Positions 48,625 to 56,216 of a stretch of DNA of 64,000 nt are shown here, in pieces. The position numbers and the translations under genes are program-made. Below the pieces are notes generated by a model. It was not told the origin of the DNA and did no database searches. It saw nothing but the letters and a program-made list of their open reading frames with translations. The number at the start of each line of letters is the position of its first letter. Position 1 is the first letter of the stretch. The stretch is from Micromonospora echinospora (lineage in GTDB: Bacteria > Actinomycetota > Actinomycetes > Mycobacteriales > Micromonosporaceae). The stretch spans positions 6,837,501 to 6,901,500 of the forward strand of contig NZ_JACHJC010000001.1 in the NCBI RefSeq assembly GCF_014203425.1, given 5' to 3'.

Positions 48625-48792
48625 TCAGCGGGTCTCGCGGTGGACGGTGTGCTTGCCGTCCCGGGGGCAGAACTTCTTCAGCTCGATGCGGTCCGGGTCG
48701 TTACGGCGGTTCTTGCGCGTGATGTAGTTGCGCTCCTTGCACTCCACACACGCCAAAGTGATCTTCGGCCGAACATCGGTCGCCTTCGCCAC
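48625..48792 (-). CDS. rpmG: 50S ribosomal protein L33
   Basis: A 55-residue protein at GTG 48792: [20 protein letters not shown], then [20 protein letters not shown]. It matches the zinc-type L33 next to tRNA-Met and tRNA-Thr in other actinobacteria. The first Cys-x2-Cys (CVEC) is intact, but the second reads CPRD where C+ homologues have a Cys-x2-Cys, so one of four ligands is replaced by Asp (codon GAC). Whether zinc is still bound is open. Confidence 0.95.
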   Translation of the reverse strand: MAKATDVRPKITLACVECKERNYITRKNRRNDPDRIELKKFCPRDGKHTVHRETR

Positions 48793-48922
48793 GGCGGAGT
48801 GCCTTCCTCGCTCAGGAACAACTACGGCGTGCCAGCCTACGCGCTGACGACGCGGACATGCAAAGTGGGCGCCCTGTGGCGCCCGTCCCACCGACCACCG
48901 GGGCGTACCCGGAGGACGAGAG

Positions 48923-48995
48923 TAGCGGTGGCCGGACTTGAACCGGCGACACAGCGATTATGAGCCGCTTGCTCTACCATCTGAGCTACACCGCC
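48923..48995 (-). tRNA. tRNA-Met (CAT), elongator
   Basis: A full cloverleaf: acceptor GGCGGTG/CACCGCT (one G-U), D stem GCTC/GAGC, anticodon loop CTCATAA (CAT), T arm GCCGG-TTCAAGT-CCGGC, discriminator A. The anticodon stem lacks the three G-C pairs of initiator tRNA, so it is the elongator type. No CCA encoded. Confidence 0.95.
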
Positions 48996-49020
48996 GTGGC
49001 GGGTCCAGCCGGACCCTCTG

Positions 49021-49093
49021 AGCCCCCTTACGGAATCGAACCGTAGACCTTCTCCTTACCATGGAGACGCTCTGCCGACTGAGCTAAGGGGGC
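49021..49093 (-). tRNA. tRNA-Thr (GGT)
   Basis: A full cloverleaf: acceptor GCCCCCT/AGGGGGC, D stem GCTC/GAGC, anticodon stem TCTCC/GGAGA with loop ATGGTAA (GGT), T arm with GGTTCGATTCC, discriminator U. It lies 25 nt upstream of tRNA-Met on the same strand; the two are probably processed from one transcript with rpmG. Confidence 0.96.
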
Positions 49094-49128
49094 CTGCCCG
49101 ATCACCCTGGGGGTGTCGCGCAGAGGAA

Positions 49129-49158
49129 ACAGTACACGACCGCGTCGCCGAGGTGAAA
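49129..49158 (-). promoter_or_regulatory. Candidate tRNA-Thr/tRNA-Met/rpmG promoter
   Basis: Minus-strand -35 TTTCAC (49153-49158), 18-bp spacer, -10 TACTGT (49129-49134), about 36 nt upstream of tRNA-Thr. The -35 is weak; position and -10 support it. Confidence 0.4.
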
Positions 49159-49188
49159 TCGGATCCCCCAGGCAGGCGTCGCCCCTGC

Positions 49189-51717
49189 TCAGGGCACCAC
49201 TCGCAGCCGCGGCAGCTCCCCCGCGACCACCGTTTCCGGGTCGACCTGGGCGCCGAACCACGCCTCCAGCCGCTCGTACGGCAGAGGGCGGCTGAACAGG
49301 AAGCCCTGGCCGATCTCGCAGCCGATGTCCTGCAGGAGTTCCAGCATCAGCTCGCTCTCCACACCCTCGGCCACCACCGCCAGGCCGAACTGCTGGGACA
49401 GCGTCACCACCGCGTTCACGATCGCCAGATCACCCGGATCGGTCGCCATGCCCTGCACGAACGACCGGTCCACCTTGACCTCGTGCACCGGCAGCCGGCG
49501 CAGCTGGGCCAGGGACGAGTTGCCGGTGCCGAAGTCGTCCACCGAGAGACGGACACCGAGGTCACGGAGGCTGCGCAAGGTCGAGATGGGACGTTCGGCG
49601 CCGTCCAGCACGCCGGCCTCGGTGACCTCGAGCGTCAGCCGCTGAGGCGGCACGCCGTACTCGGCCAGCAGATCGCGTACCAGCGCAGGGAAGTGCTGGT
49701 CGGTGAGCGTACGCGCGGCGAGGTTGACCGCCACGGAGAGCGGCTGCTCGCCGTGGCTCCAGTCGCGGCTGCGCCGCAGGCTCTCCCGGAGCACGAACTC
49801 GGTGAGCCGGCCGAGCTGGCCGGTGTGCTCGGCCACCGCCACGAAGTCGTCCGGCGCGACAGTGCCGTGCGCCGGGTGCTCCCACCGGGCCAGGCACTCC
49901 ACGCCCACCAGGCGGCGGTCCCGCAGCGTGACCTTGGGCTGGAAGTAGACCTCCAGCTCGCCCTCCTCCAGCGCCCGCTGCAGGTCGCCGGCGAGCCCGA
50001 GCCGGCGCAGCGACCTCGACTCCAGCCCCGGGCTGTAGAGCTGCACGCTGCCCGGGACCGACTTGGCGGCGCTGGCCGCCAGGTCGACGCGCTGCAACAG
50101 TGCCACCGCGTCGCTGCCGTGGTCAGGGTGGACCGCCACGCCGACCACCGTGTCCACGTCCACGGTGAGCGCGTCGAAGACCATCTCGTCGCGGATCTGC
50201 TCCCGGAGCTGGGCCGCCAGCTCCAGGGCCGCCTCGGTGCTCTCCAACCGGAGCGTCACCAGGAACTCGTCGCCACCGGCCCGGCCGACCAGCGCCGAGG
50301 ACGGCGAGCAGGCGCGCAGGCGCTCGGCCACCTCGACGAGCACCTTGTCCCCGGCGGCGTGGCCGAGCGACTCGTTCACCTGGCGGAGCCGATCGACGTC
50401 GAAGAGGAGCAACGCGACCACCTCGCCCGGCGCGCCGATCTTCACCGCCTCGGCCACCGCGGCGGTCAGCCGCCGCCGGTTGGGCAGCTTGGTGAGCGTG
50501 TCGTGGTCGGCGTCGTGCCGCAGCCGGTCGACCAGGCGCGAGTTCTCCAGGGCGACAGCGGCGTGCGCCGCCACCGTCTCCAGGACCGCGACGTCGCGCG
50601 AGGTGAAGTGCGAGGGGTCGACCAGCCGGTTGGTCACCTCGAGCGTCCCGATCACCACCCGGCCCGAGCGCAACGGGACGATGATCGTGTCCTTGACGCC
50701 CTGCTCGGCCAGGCTCGCCCGGAACTCCGGATCGCTGCACACGCCACGGCCGACAGTGACCGGGCGGGCCTTCTGCATCGCCCGCTGGCGCAGCTCGACG
50801 CCGGTCGGGGCGGTGTCCAGCAGGCCAGGGTCGTCGACTCGCGCGGTGAGCAGGGTCTCCGGGTGCCGGCCCTGGGCGGGCAGCCACAACGTCGCGTACT
50901 CCGCCTGCATCAGCCCACGGACACGGCCCAGCAGGGCGTCCGCGAGTGTGCCGTCCTGGCCGCTGGCCGAGATCGCCCGGCTCAGCTCGTACATGCCGCT
51001 GAGCGTGCGGTGCTGCTGGAAGAACTCGGTGTACGACCGGTAGACCGCCACCAGCCCCGCGGCCAGCGCGGCCAGCGGCACCAGGGACCACCAGGACTGC
51101 TCCAGCAGCATCAGCACGATCAGGCCGGCCGACACGTTGATGCCGTTGGTCAGCACGCCCGAACGCAGCGCGCGGAACGTCTCCCGGCCGGCGTGCCACC
51201 CGATGAGCAGGGTCTGGACCGCGGCGATCGAGGTGAGGCTCACCAGGATCACCATCGCCACCGCGAGGCAGAGGCCCAGCCAGGTGGCGGGGCCCACGCC
51301 TTCGGTCGGCGGCAGGATGGTCAGCACCAGGGCACCGACCGACGTGCCCGCCGCGGCACGCGCGACGTTGAACCAGAGCTTCGGCGCCGACAACCGGTGA
51401 CGCAGGTGCGTCACGAGCGAGGACAGCGTGTAGATCAGGACGACGGTGAGCGGCGGCAGGAAGTAGAAGGCGAGCACCAACGGCAGCTCGGTGAGCGTCA
51501 TCCCGAGCGACTGCCTCCGGATGACCACCCCGACGACCGGCCCGCTGGCGACGATCATCAGCGCCAGGAGCAGCACTGCCGGAAGCCACCCGCCGATGGG
51601 CGGCTTCGCGATCAGTCCGGTGACTGTCGAACAAGCCACCGCCACCAGGGCGAGCGGTGCGGTGATTATCCAGGCGTCCTCGGAGGGTCTACGCCTCGGG
51701 TTGTCTCGCCCGCTCAT
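49189..51717 (-). CDS. Membrane-anchored GAF-GGDEF-EAL cyclic-di-GMP enzyme
   Basis: An 842-residue protein. Residues ~15-230 contain about seven hydrophobic segments, followed by a GAF-like domain (~250-400), a GGDEF domain with intact GRAGGDEF, and an EAL domain. EAL catalytic features are largely kept: ECLARWEHP (Glu kept; Ala changed to Cys), NLAARTL, LEVTEAG, DDFGTGNSSLAQL, KVDRSFV, VVAEGVE and QGFLFSRPL. It could therefore both make and degrade c-di-GMP. ATG 51717 (MSGRDNPRRRPSED) is favoured over one ten codons upstream. A tiny secreted-peptide-like ORF lies 68 nt upstream on the same strand. Confidence 0.93.
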   Translation of the reverse strand: MSGRDNPRRRPSEDAWIITAPLALVAVACSTVTGLIAKPPIGGWLPAVLLLALMIVASGPVVGVVIRRQSLGMTLTELPLVLAFYFLPPLTVVLIYTLSSLVTHLRHRLSAPKLWFNVARAAAGTSVGALVLTILPPTEGVGPATWLGLCLAVAMVILVSLTSIAAVQTLLIGWHAGRETFRALRSGVLTNGINVSAGLIVLMLLEQSWWSLVPLAALAAGLVAVYRSYTEFFQQHRTLSGMYELSRAISASGQDGTLADALLGRVRGLMQAEYATLWLPAQGRHPETLLTARVDDPGLLDTAPTGVELRQRAMQKARPVTVGRGVCSDPEFRASLAEQGVKDTIIVPLRSGRVVIGTLEVTNRLVDPSHFTSRDVAVLETVAAHAAVALENSRLVDRLRHDADHDTLTKLPNRRRLTAAVAEAVKIGAPGEVVALLLFDVDRLRQVNESLGHAAGDKVLVEVAERLRACSPSSALVGRAGGDEFLVTLRLESTEAALELAAQLREQIRDEMVFDALTVDVDTVVGVAVHPDHGSDAVALLQRVDLAASAAKSVPGSVQLYSPGLESRSLRRLGLAGDLQRALEEGELEVYFQPKVTLRDRRLVGVECLARWEHPAHGTVAPDDFVAVAEHTGQLGRLTEFVLRESLRRSRDWSHGEQPLSVAVNLAARTLTDQHFPALVRDLLAEYGVPPQRLTLEVTEAGVLDGAERPISTLRSLRDLGVRLSVDDFGTGNSSLAQLRRLPVHEVKVDRSFVQGMATDPGDLAIVNAVVTLSQQFGLAVVAEGVESELMLELLQDIGCEIGQGFLFSRPLPYERLEAWFGAQVDPETVVAGELPRLRVVP

Positions 51718-51785
51718 CCCACTCCCTGTCCGGCGGGCAGGGCCCACCAGCTTCCGTCTCCGTGGACGTCAGCCCGGGTCGGTGT

Positions 51786-51914
51786 TCAGACCCAGACGTA
51801 GTCGAGGAGGCGGAGGTCACCCAGGCCGGACTTCGCACTGACTACCGAAACGCCCAGGGCGGCGGAGACGAGGAGGAGCGAGCCAAACAGCCGGCCCAGC
51901 CTACGACCAGACAT
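51786..51914 (-). CDS. 42-residue signal-peptide-like small protein
   Basis: Starts at ATG 51914 with AGGAGC 4 nt upstream. The product opens MSGRRLGRLFGSLLLVSAAL: an Arg-rich n-region, then a hydrophobic core ending in VVSA with an A-x-A-like context, then a short polar-aromatic tail ending LLDYVWV. Such an architecture suits a secreted peptide or a small membrane-anchored peptide. It is just upstream of the GGDEF/EAL gene in the same direction and may share its transcript. I do not recognise the family. The longer in-frame extension upstream is Arg/Cys-rich and unlikely. Confidence 0.55.
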   Translation of the reverse strand: MSGRRLGRLFGSLLLVSAALGVSVVSAKSGLGDLRLLDYVWV

Positions 51915-52272
51915 GATTGCTCCTGTCGGGAGAGTTACAGCCATCGTGAAGGTTCCACGATCGTGCCACACCCCGCTCACGCGCAAAAGCTGCGCAAGCC
52001 CTCGTGCAGGGCCAGTGGCAGGGAAATCATCCGTTCGACAGGCGTGGCTCACCCTCCGGCCCAGCATACCGTCACGATCAGCCCCGCAGCCGCTACGGAA
52101 GGCGCGCACAACGACTTCGCGCGTAAACCACGCTTAGCGCCTGATTCACCCGTCAGCCAGTCGACACCCGGCCACGGCCACAGTAGATAGCGTCGGCGCT
52201 CCCCTCGGCCGTCCCCGGACAGCCTCCACCATCATCGATGGCTGAGGCAAGGTTTCACGCCAGGAGAACCGA

Positions 52273-52476
52273 GTGAATCATCAGCCGGCCGGATATCCGC
52301 GCCGGACGCCCACCCCGATCGCGGACGGCATTCACCTTCGACGCCTCGAAGACCTCTCGTCGACCAGCCGCCCACCATGGTCAGACACCCCGGCTGTCGC
52401 GCGACTGTGGCCACGGGTGGGCACGGTGCTGACTATTGGGCCGGCGGCGGCGACATGTCCGCTGGGCAGTCCTTGA
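52273..52476 (+). CDS. Possible small or truncated plus-strand ORF
   Basis: GTG 52273 has AGGAG 6 nt upstream and opens a 67-codon frame (NHQPAGYPRRTPTPIADGIH...). No domain is recognisable and the end reads into the 3' end of the opposite-strand lipoprotein gene, overlapping it by 44 nt. It may be a real short gene, the severed head of a longer one, or chance. The remainder of the 518-nt gap 51915-52432 shows no other gene. Confidence 0.25.
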   Translation: MNHQPAGYPRRTPTPIADGIHLRRLEDLSSTSRPPWSDTPAVARLWPRVGTVLTIGPAAATCPLGSP

Positions 52477-52957
52477 CGTGGTGCGAGTACTGGGCGCCGT
52501 CACGGTCAGACCAGGACACCTCGAAGCGGATGCAGGTGGTCACCGTGGCACCCTTGGAGAACACGCTGTCAGACGACGTACGGGTAAGTGCAACGTCCAC
52601 CCAGCCGACCACCGGACCCGACTTGGCCATGCCGGACCTGCTCCAGGAGTCCAACACCTGTTCGTTTGACCGTGCCAGATGCCCGCGCAAGTAGCGCACG
52701 GATCCGTCGCCCAGTTCGGTGCGACTGATCGCGGCGACCTCGGCGTCGCGGGTATAGACCTCCGCGGCCCGCAGCGCCATGTCCTTGGCTTCCTGTCGAC
52801 CTTGCTCGGTTGAGTCAGCGCAGCCAGCGAGGGCAAGTGCGACGGCAGCCAGCGCTAGACCTCGGCGACAGAGTCGGACGGCCGTTCTGGTCAGCGCCTT
52901 GCCATGCTCGGTGCTCAACGGCTCATCCTCCACAGCTTCCCGGTCAACCGAGTACAT
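52433..52957 (-). CDS. Putative lipoprotein
   Basis: A 174-residue protein of unknown function with a signal peptide and lipobox LALAGC (Cys at about residue 46; a start at TTG about 14 codons downstream would give a more usual signal length). The mature part is mixed alpha/beta with an SGPVVGWVDVALTRT stretch and two cysteines (TTCIRFEVSW, VKDCPADM) that could form a disulfide. It is 6 nt downstream of a small membrane protein gene, suggesting an operon. Confidence 0.65.
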   Translation of the reverse strand: MYSVDREAVEDEPLSTEHGKALTRTAVRLCRRGLALAAVALALAGCADSTEQGRQEAKDMALRAAEVYTRDAEVAAISRTELGDGSVRYLRGHLARSNEQVLDSWSRSGMAKSGPVVGWVDVALTRTSSDSVFSKGATVTTCIRFEVSWSDRDGAQYSHHVKDCPADMSPPPAQ

Positions 52958-52963
52958 CCCCGA

Positions 52964-53182
52964 TCAGTCGTCCTTCGGCATCGGCCACACGTCCCGGGAG
53001 TCGTTGAAGGCCCCTCCCGGCGACGGCTCGATCGTCAGAGACTTCAAAGCACGCGGCAAGGAGGTGACCCCACGCCCCACCAACCGCCAGAGCGATACCA
53101 CCAGGTACACCAGGGCGAAACCCGCAACCGAGCCCAGCGCGACCAGCAGCACGAGGCCGAGCATTCCTGTCATCACTCGCAC
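52964..53182 (-). CDS. Small single-pass membrane protein
   Basis: A 72-residue product with one strong hydrophobic segment (MLGLVLLVALGSVAGFALVY) followed by a basic amphipathic stretch (LWRLVGRGVTSLPRALKSL) and a polar tail. No family recognised. It lies just downstream of a recombinase remnant and 6 nt before the lipoprotein gene, with which it is probably co-transcribed. Real expression is plausible but unproven. Confidence 0.5.
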   Translation of the reverse strand: MRVMTGMLGLVLLVALGSVAGFALVYLVVSLWRLVGRGVTSLPRALKSLTIEPSPGGAFNDSRDVWPMPKDD

Positions 53183-53219
53183 ATCCTGCCCAGTCGAGCG
53201 CGCGGACGGGTGCCGTGGA

Positions 53220-53387
53220 TCATCCGAGGGCGTCGCTGATCTTGTCGTTCATGGTGTCGTCGCCGCCGTCGATGCAGTTGGCGTAGACGCGGAGCAGGAC
53301 GGCGACGCCGTGGCCCGGGCGCCGGGCGGCCTCGGTTGGCGGGACGCCAGCGTTCAGCCAGAGCGAGGCGGCTGCATGACGCTAATC
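53220..53387 (-). pseudogene. C-terminal remnant of a tyrosine recombinase (phage/ICE integrase)
   Basis: On the minus strand a 53-codon open segment reads RHAAASLWLNAGVPPTEAAR and continues RPGHGVAVLLRVYANCIDGG to a TGA at 53220-53222. This contains the box II RH, the GH and the catalytic Tyr (RVYANCIDG) of actinobacterial integrases. Where homologues have Asp-Leu-Arg-His, the sequence here is GAT-TAG-CGT-CAT, an in-frame stop at 53382-53384. Upstream I could not recognise the rest of the protein. It is a decayed gene end near tRNA-Tyr. The rest of the gap to 53710 has no gene I can support. Confidence 0.8.
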
Positions 53388-53710
53388 CGGCCGGCGGCAC
53401 GATCACGGCCAGGCGGTAGGGAAGCCGACCGGTCGGCCTCGTCGACGGTCAGGCTTCCGGCCGCCGCGCCAGTCCAATCCCGGGACTGGATTGCCCCCGG
53501 CCCCTCTCCCACAGCCGGCGACACCTCACCGCGGACCCCTCATCCGATCGCTACACGCACGGCCTCCGCCAGACTGGGCCCAGGCCACCAACCCCAGCGG
53601 TCGCAGCCCCGGAAGAGCCCTCCGCGGGTCAAGATCGACCTGCTCGCCGTCTGCCCCACAACCAGTCGTCAACGGCTGGACTCAGCCGGACTCGGCCAGA
53701 CGAACGACAA

Positions 53711-53746
53711 CGGCCCCCGATCAGCATCTCTGCTGTTCAGGGGCCG
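53711..53746 (-). terminator. tRNA-Tyr terminator hairpin
   Basis: CGGCCCC...GGGGCCG stem on the minus strand, with an inner agca/tgct pairing, followed by TTGTCGTT. It begins about 11 nt after the tRNA-Tyr CCA end. Confidence 0.65.
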
Positions 53747-53756
53747 CATCTGCACC

Positions 53757-53840
53757 TGGTGGCGGGTAGAGGATTCGAACCTCTGAAGCTTTCGCGACGG
53801 ATTTACAGTCCGCTCCCATTGGCCGCTCGGGCAACCCGCC
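53757..53840 (-). tRNA. tRNA-Tyr (GTA) with encoded CCA
   Basis: A class II tRNA with a long variable arm: acceptor GGCGGGT/ACCCGCC, anticodon region ACTGTAAA (GTA), T arm GAGGTTCGAATCCTC-like, discriminator A followed by genomic CCA (53757-53759). Unlike it, the three other tRNAs in the window lack encoded CCA. tRNA-Tyr is a known integration target for actinomycete elements such as SLP1, and a recombinase remnant lies 370 bp from its 3' end. Confidence 0.96.
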
Positions 53841-53987
53841 AGGGCACACCACCGCGTCGCAACGCGGCGGCGGAAGCAAGGATAGCGGTTGTCCCCTGCC
53901 CCACCGCAACCGGGTACCGTCAGGAGGTCCCACGCTGGTCAGCGCGGGACGGACCAGGACAGACCGCCGGACAGCAGGAGCATGAGC

Positions 53988-54482
53988 ATGGCAGCGAACC
54001 CGTCGTTCGACATCGTGAGCAAGGTCGACCGGCAGGAGGTCGACAACGCCCTCCGGCAGTCGGAGAAGGAGCTCTCGACGCGGTTCGACTTCCGCGGCAC
54101 CGGCGCGGAGATCACCTGGTCGGGCGAGGAGGCGATCAGCCTCCAAGCGGAGACCGAGGAGCGGGTGCGGGCGGCGCTTGAGGTCTTCAAGGAGAAGCTC
54201 ATCAAGCGGAACATCTCGCTGAAGTCGCTCGACGCCGGCGAGCCCCGCCCGTCGGGCAAGATCTTCAAGATCGACGCCAAGGTGGTGCAGGGCATCGACT
54301 CCGACAAGGCCAAGGCGATCAGCAAGAAGATCCGCGACGAGGGCCCGAAGGGCGTGCAGGCGCAGATCCAGGGCGACCAGCTCCGCGTCACCGGGAAGAA
54401 GAAGGACGACCTCCAGGCCGTCATCACGCTGCTCAAGGGCGAGGACTTCGGGCTGGCGCTCCAGTTCACCAACTACAGGTAA
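53988..54482 (+). CDS. YajQ-family nucleotide-binding protein
   Basis: A 164-residue UPF0234/YajQ protein: [35 protein letters not shown] and the conserved end [17 protein letters not shown]. Two ferredoxin-like domains are expected. A Xanthomonas member binds c-di-GMP and acts with a regulator; whether that applies here is unknown. ATG 53988 was chosen because AGGAG is 7 nt upstream; an ATG two codons earlier is too close. It diverges from tRNA-Tyr. Confidence 0.94.
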   Translation: MAANPSFDIVSKVDRQEVDNALRQSEKELSTRFDFRGTGAEITWSGEEAISLQAETEERVRAALEVFKEKLIKRNISLKSLDAGEPRPSGKIFKIDAKVVQGIDSDKAKAISKKIRDEGPKGVQAQIQGDQLRVTGKKKDDLQAVITLLKGEDFGLALQFTNYR

Positions 54483-54489
54483 GGGACTC

Positions 54490-54516
54490 TGGCCGGCCTG
54501 ATCATCGGGCCGGCCA
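54490..54516 (+). terminator. yajQ terminator
   Basis: tggccggcc and ggccggcca form a 9-bp perfect stem with a 9-nt loop, 7 nt after the yajQ stop. Confidence 0.65.
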
Positions 54517-54668
54517 GGCCTTGCCACCTGAGTGGACGTCGTCGCCAGTGGTCGTCGTCGGTCGCCCACGATCGGCCTCCGACGACCTGGACACGGCTTG
54601 AGCCTGGTCCTCGTCGACCTGCCCGCGACCGCAGCACGCTCTGACCCCTCGGATGCAAGGACCGCCGA

Positions 54669-54695
54669 TGGTCGCCGTCTCGGACACGGCGACCA
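54669..54695 (-). terminator. Hairpin after the anti-sigma gene
   Basis: tggtcgccgt and acggcgacca form a 10-bp perfect stem with a 7-nt loop, about 20 nt past the stop of the anti-sigma-like gene on the minus strand. It probably ends the sigma/anti-sigma transcript. Confidence 0.6.
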
Positions 54696-54715
54696 CTCCG
54701 GTCCGAAGGGCTTGC

Positions 54716-55519
54716 CTATCGACTCCAGCGCTCGGCCGACAGGCAGTCAGTGCCAGGCTTGCCGTAGACGACCTTGCCGGATGAGTCGGTGTAGCAGTGA
54801 TCGAACTCGTCGGACGGCCGAAACAACAGGCGCCGGTCAATCTCGGTGCCACTGGCGTCGTAGCTGACCAGCTCAGCATCCTGCCTGACAGTGCCGCCCT
54901 CGGTGACCAGGCCGAACACGCCGGAACTCAGTCGTGCCGTGGTCGTGTGCCCGTCGCCGTGTTCGAGTACCAGCCGATGTACCCGAGGGCTGACCCGGCC
55001 AGTCACGGTGACGTCACCGCCATCTGCTTCGGTCGACGTGAGTAGGAGTCGTTGGACCGGGCCGGGCAACCAGCTCTGTTGTGGCCAGTCGCGTTCCCCG
55101 CCGACACCCCCACTGGCCTCTTCGCCTGAGGGCGTTGAGACATCACAGGTAAGATACCCGGTCTCCGTCATGAACAGTGCCACGGCGCGGTGGTCCTGTT
55201 CAGCGGCCACGGCCAGCTGACCCATCGACACCGGAATTCGCTCAGCCTGCGCGTTCCACGACAGGCACTGCTCAATCGCCTGGCGCAGCGCCGGTGACAG
55301 CTCGTGCGGGCCCATCGCCAGATGCTGCACGTCGTCGTTGGTCGGCGCCACCGCCACGCCGACCACCACCGCTGCGGTGGCCGCCATGGTGGCGATCCCC
55401 AGTCGCACCGCTGTGCGGGATCGCGGCCGGTGGATCGACCTCATAAGATCCGCCCGCATTCGCGCTGCCTTGGCGGGCGGCAGGTCCCGCTCAGTAGGCG
55501 CGTCGAGAACGTCTCTCAT
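54716..55519 (-). CDS. Putative anti-sigma or CU044_5270-type membrane protein
   Basis: A 267-residue protein. The N-terminal ~35 residues are cytoplasmic and basic (LPPAKAARMRADLMRSIHRP), then one membrane segment (TMAATAAVVVGVAVA) and a large extracytoplasmic domain with four cysteines (QCLSW, LTCDV, DHCYTD, TDCLSAE). The start overlaps the ECF sigma gene stop by 4 nt. The linkage and topology suggest a regulator or anti-sigma factor, but no zinc-anti-sigma H-x3-C-x2-C motif is seen, so the role is inferred from context. Confidence 0.72.
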   Translation of the reverse strand: MRDVLDAPTERDLPPAKAARMRADLMRSIHRPRSRTAVRLGIATMAATAAVVVGVAVAPTNDDVQHLAMGPHELSPALRQAIEQCLSWNAQAERIPVSMGQLAVAAEQDHRAVALFMTETGYLTCDVSTPSGEEASGGVGGERDWPQQSWLPGPVQRLLLTSTEADGGDVTVTGRVSPRVHRLVLEHGDGHTTTARLSSGVFGLVTEGGTVRQDAELVSYDASGTEIDRRLLFRPSDEFDHCYTDSSGKVVYGKPGTDCLSAERWSR

Positions 55520-56100
55520 CGTTCCTCCTCCTGCTTGTTGTCGTCAGCGACCAGCCGGGCCAGCCGGGCTCGTGCGCGACTCACGCGCGAACGGACCGCG
55601 CCTTCGCTGATTCCGAGGGCTTTCGCCGCCTCGCCGTACGGCACGCCGGACCAGAGGCACAGGGCAACCGCTTCGCGTTCTGCGCGCGGGAGTCGGCGGA
55701 CCACCGCCAGAATCTTGGCCATCTGTCGTTCGTCATCGAGCCGCCCGGCTACGTCGCCGGCCAGGTCTGCGTCGACCTCCCGCTCCGGCGGCAACCTACG
55801 CAGGGCTGCCAACCACCGCCGAGCGGAACGCCATTCGGTACGGGTCGCATTGGTAGCGACCACAAGCAGCCAGGGCAGTACCAACCCGTCGACCGGGCCC
55901 GCTTCGCCCCGCCTCCGCCACGCGACCAGGAAGGTCGATTGCGTAACGTCTTCCGCGAGCGTCCAGGAGCCAGTGAGCCGGAACACGTGGTTGTACACCG
56001 CCCGTGCGTACCGGTCGAAAAGCCGGCCGAAAGCGATCTCGTCACTGGCTGCGATAGCCGACCACAGATCTTGATCAGACGGTTGTATCTGGCTCGTCAC
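55516..56100 (-). CDS. ECF-type RNA polymerase sigma factor
   Basis: A 194-residue group IV sigma factor. Region 2 includes IAFGRLFDRYARAVYNHVFR and SWTLAEDVTQSTFLVAWRR; region 4 has LPRAEREAVALCLWSGVPYG and the helix-turn-helix ALGISEGAVRSRVSRARARL. GTG 56100 starts it. It is coupled to the downstream membrane protein gene by a 4-nt overlap. This pairing suggests control by an envelope signal. I found no clear autoregulatory ECF promoter upstream. Confidence 0.93.
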   Translation of the reverse strand: MTSQIQPSDQDLWSAIAASDEIAFGRLFDRYARAVYNHVFRLTGSWTLAEDVTQSTFLVAWRRRGEAGPVDGLVLPWLLVVATNATRTEWRSARRWLAALRRLPPEREVDADLAGDVAGRLDDERQMAKILAVVRRLPRAEREAVALCLWSGVPYGEAAKALGISEGAVRSRVSRARARLARLVADDNKQEEER

Positions 56101-56216
56101 ACCTCACTATCGCCGGCTGGGCGGAACCTGTTGCAGGCGATCATGGAGGTACTCCGGCTGCTGATGGTCGCGGAGCGCGGTTCGTACGTTGATCCGGCCC
56201 ACCCGGACGCCGCCGG

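Noticed and set aside
51762..52190. Plus-strand frame of 142 codons upstream of the GGDEF/EAL gene
   Set aside because: No ribosome-binding site, no recognisable motif, and it runs antisense through the better-supported 42-codon ORF.
53173..53406. Minus-strand open frame of 77 codons over the recombinase remnant
   Set aside because: Its product is an Arg/Pro-rich string in the wrong frame; the neighbouring frame gives the clear integrase C terminus.
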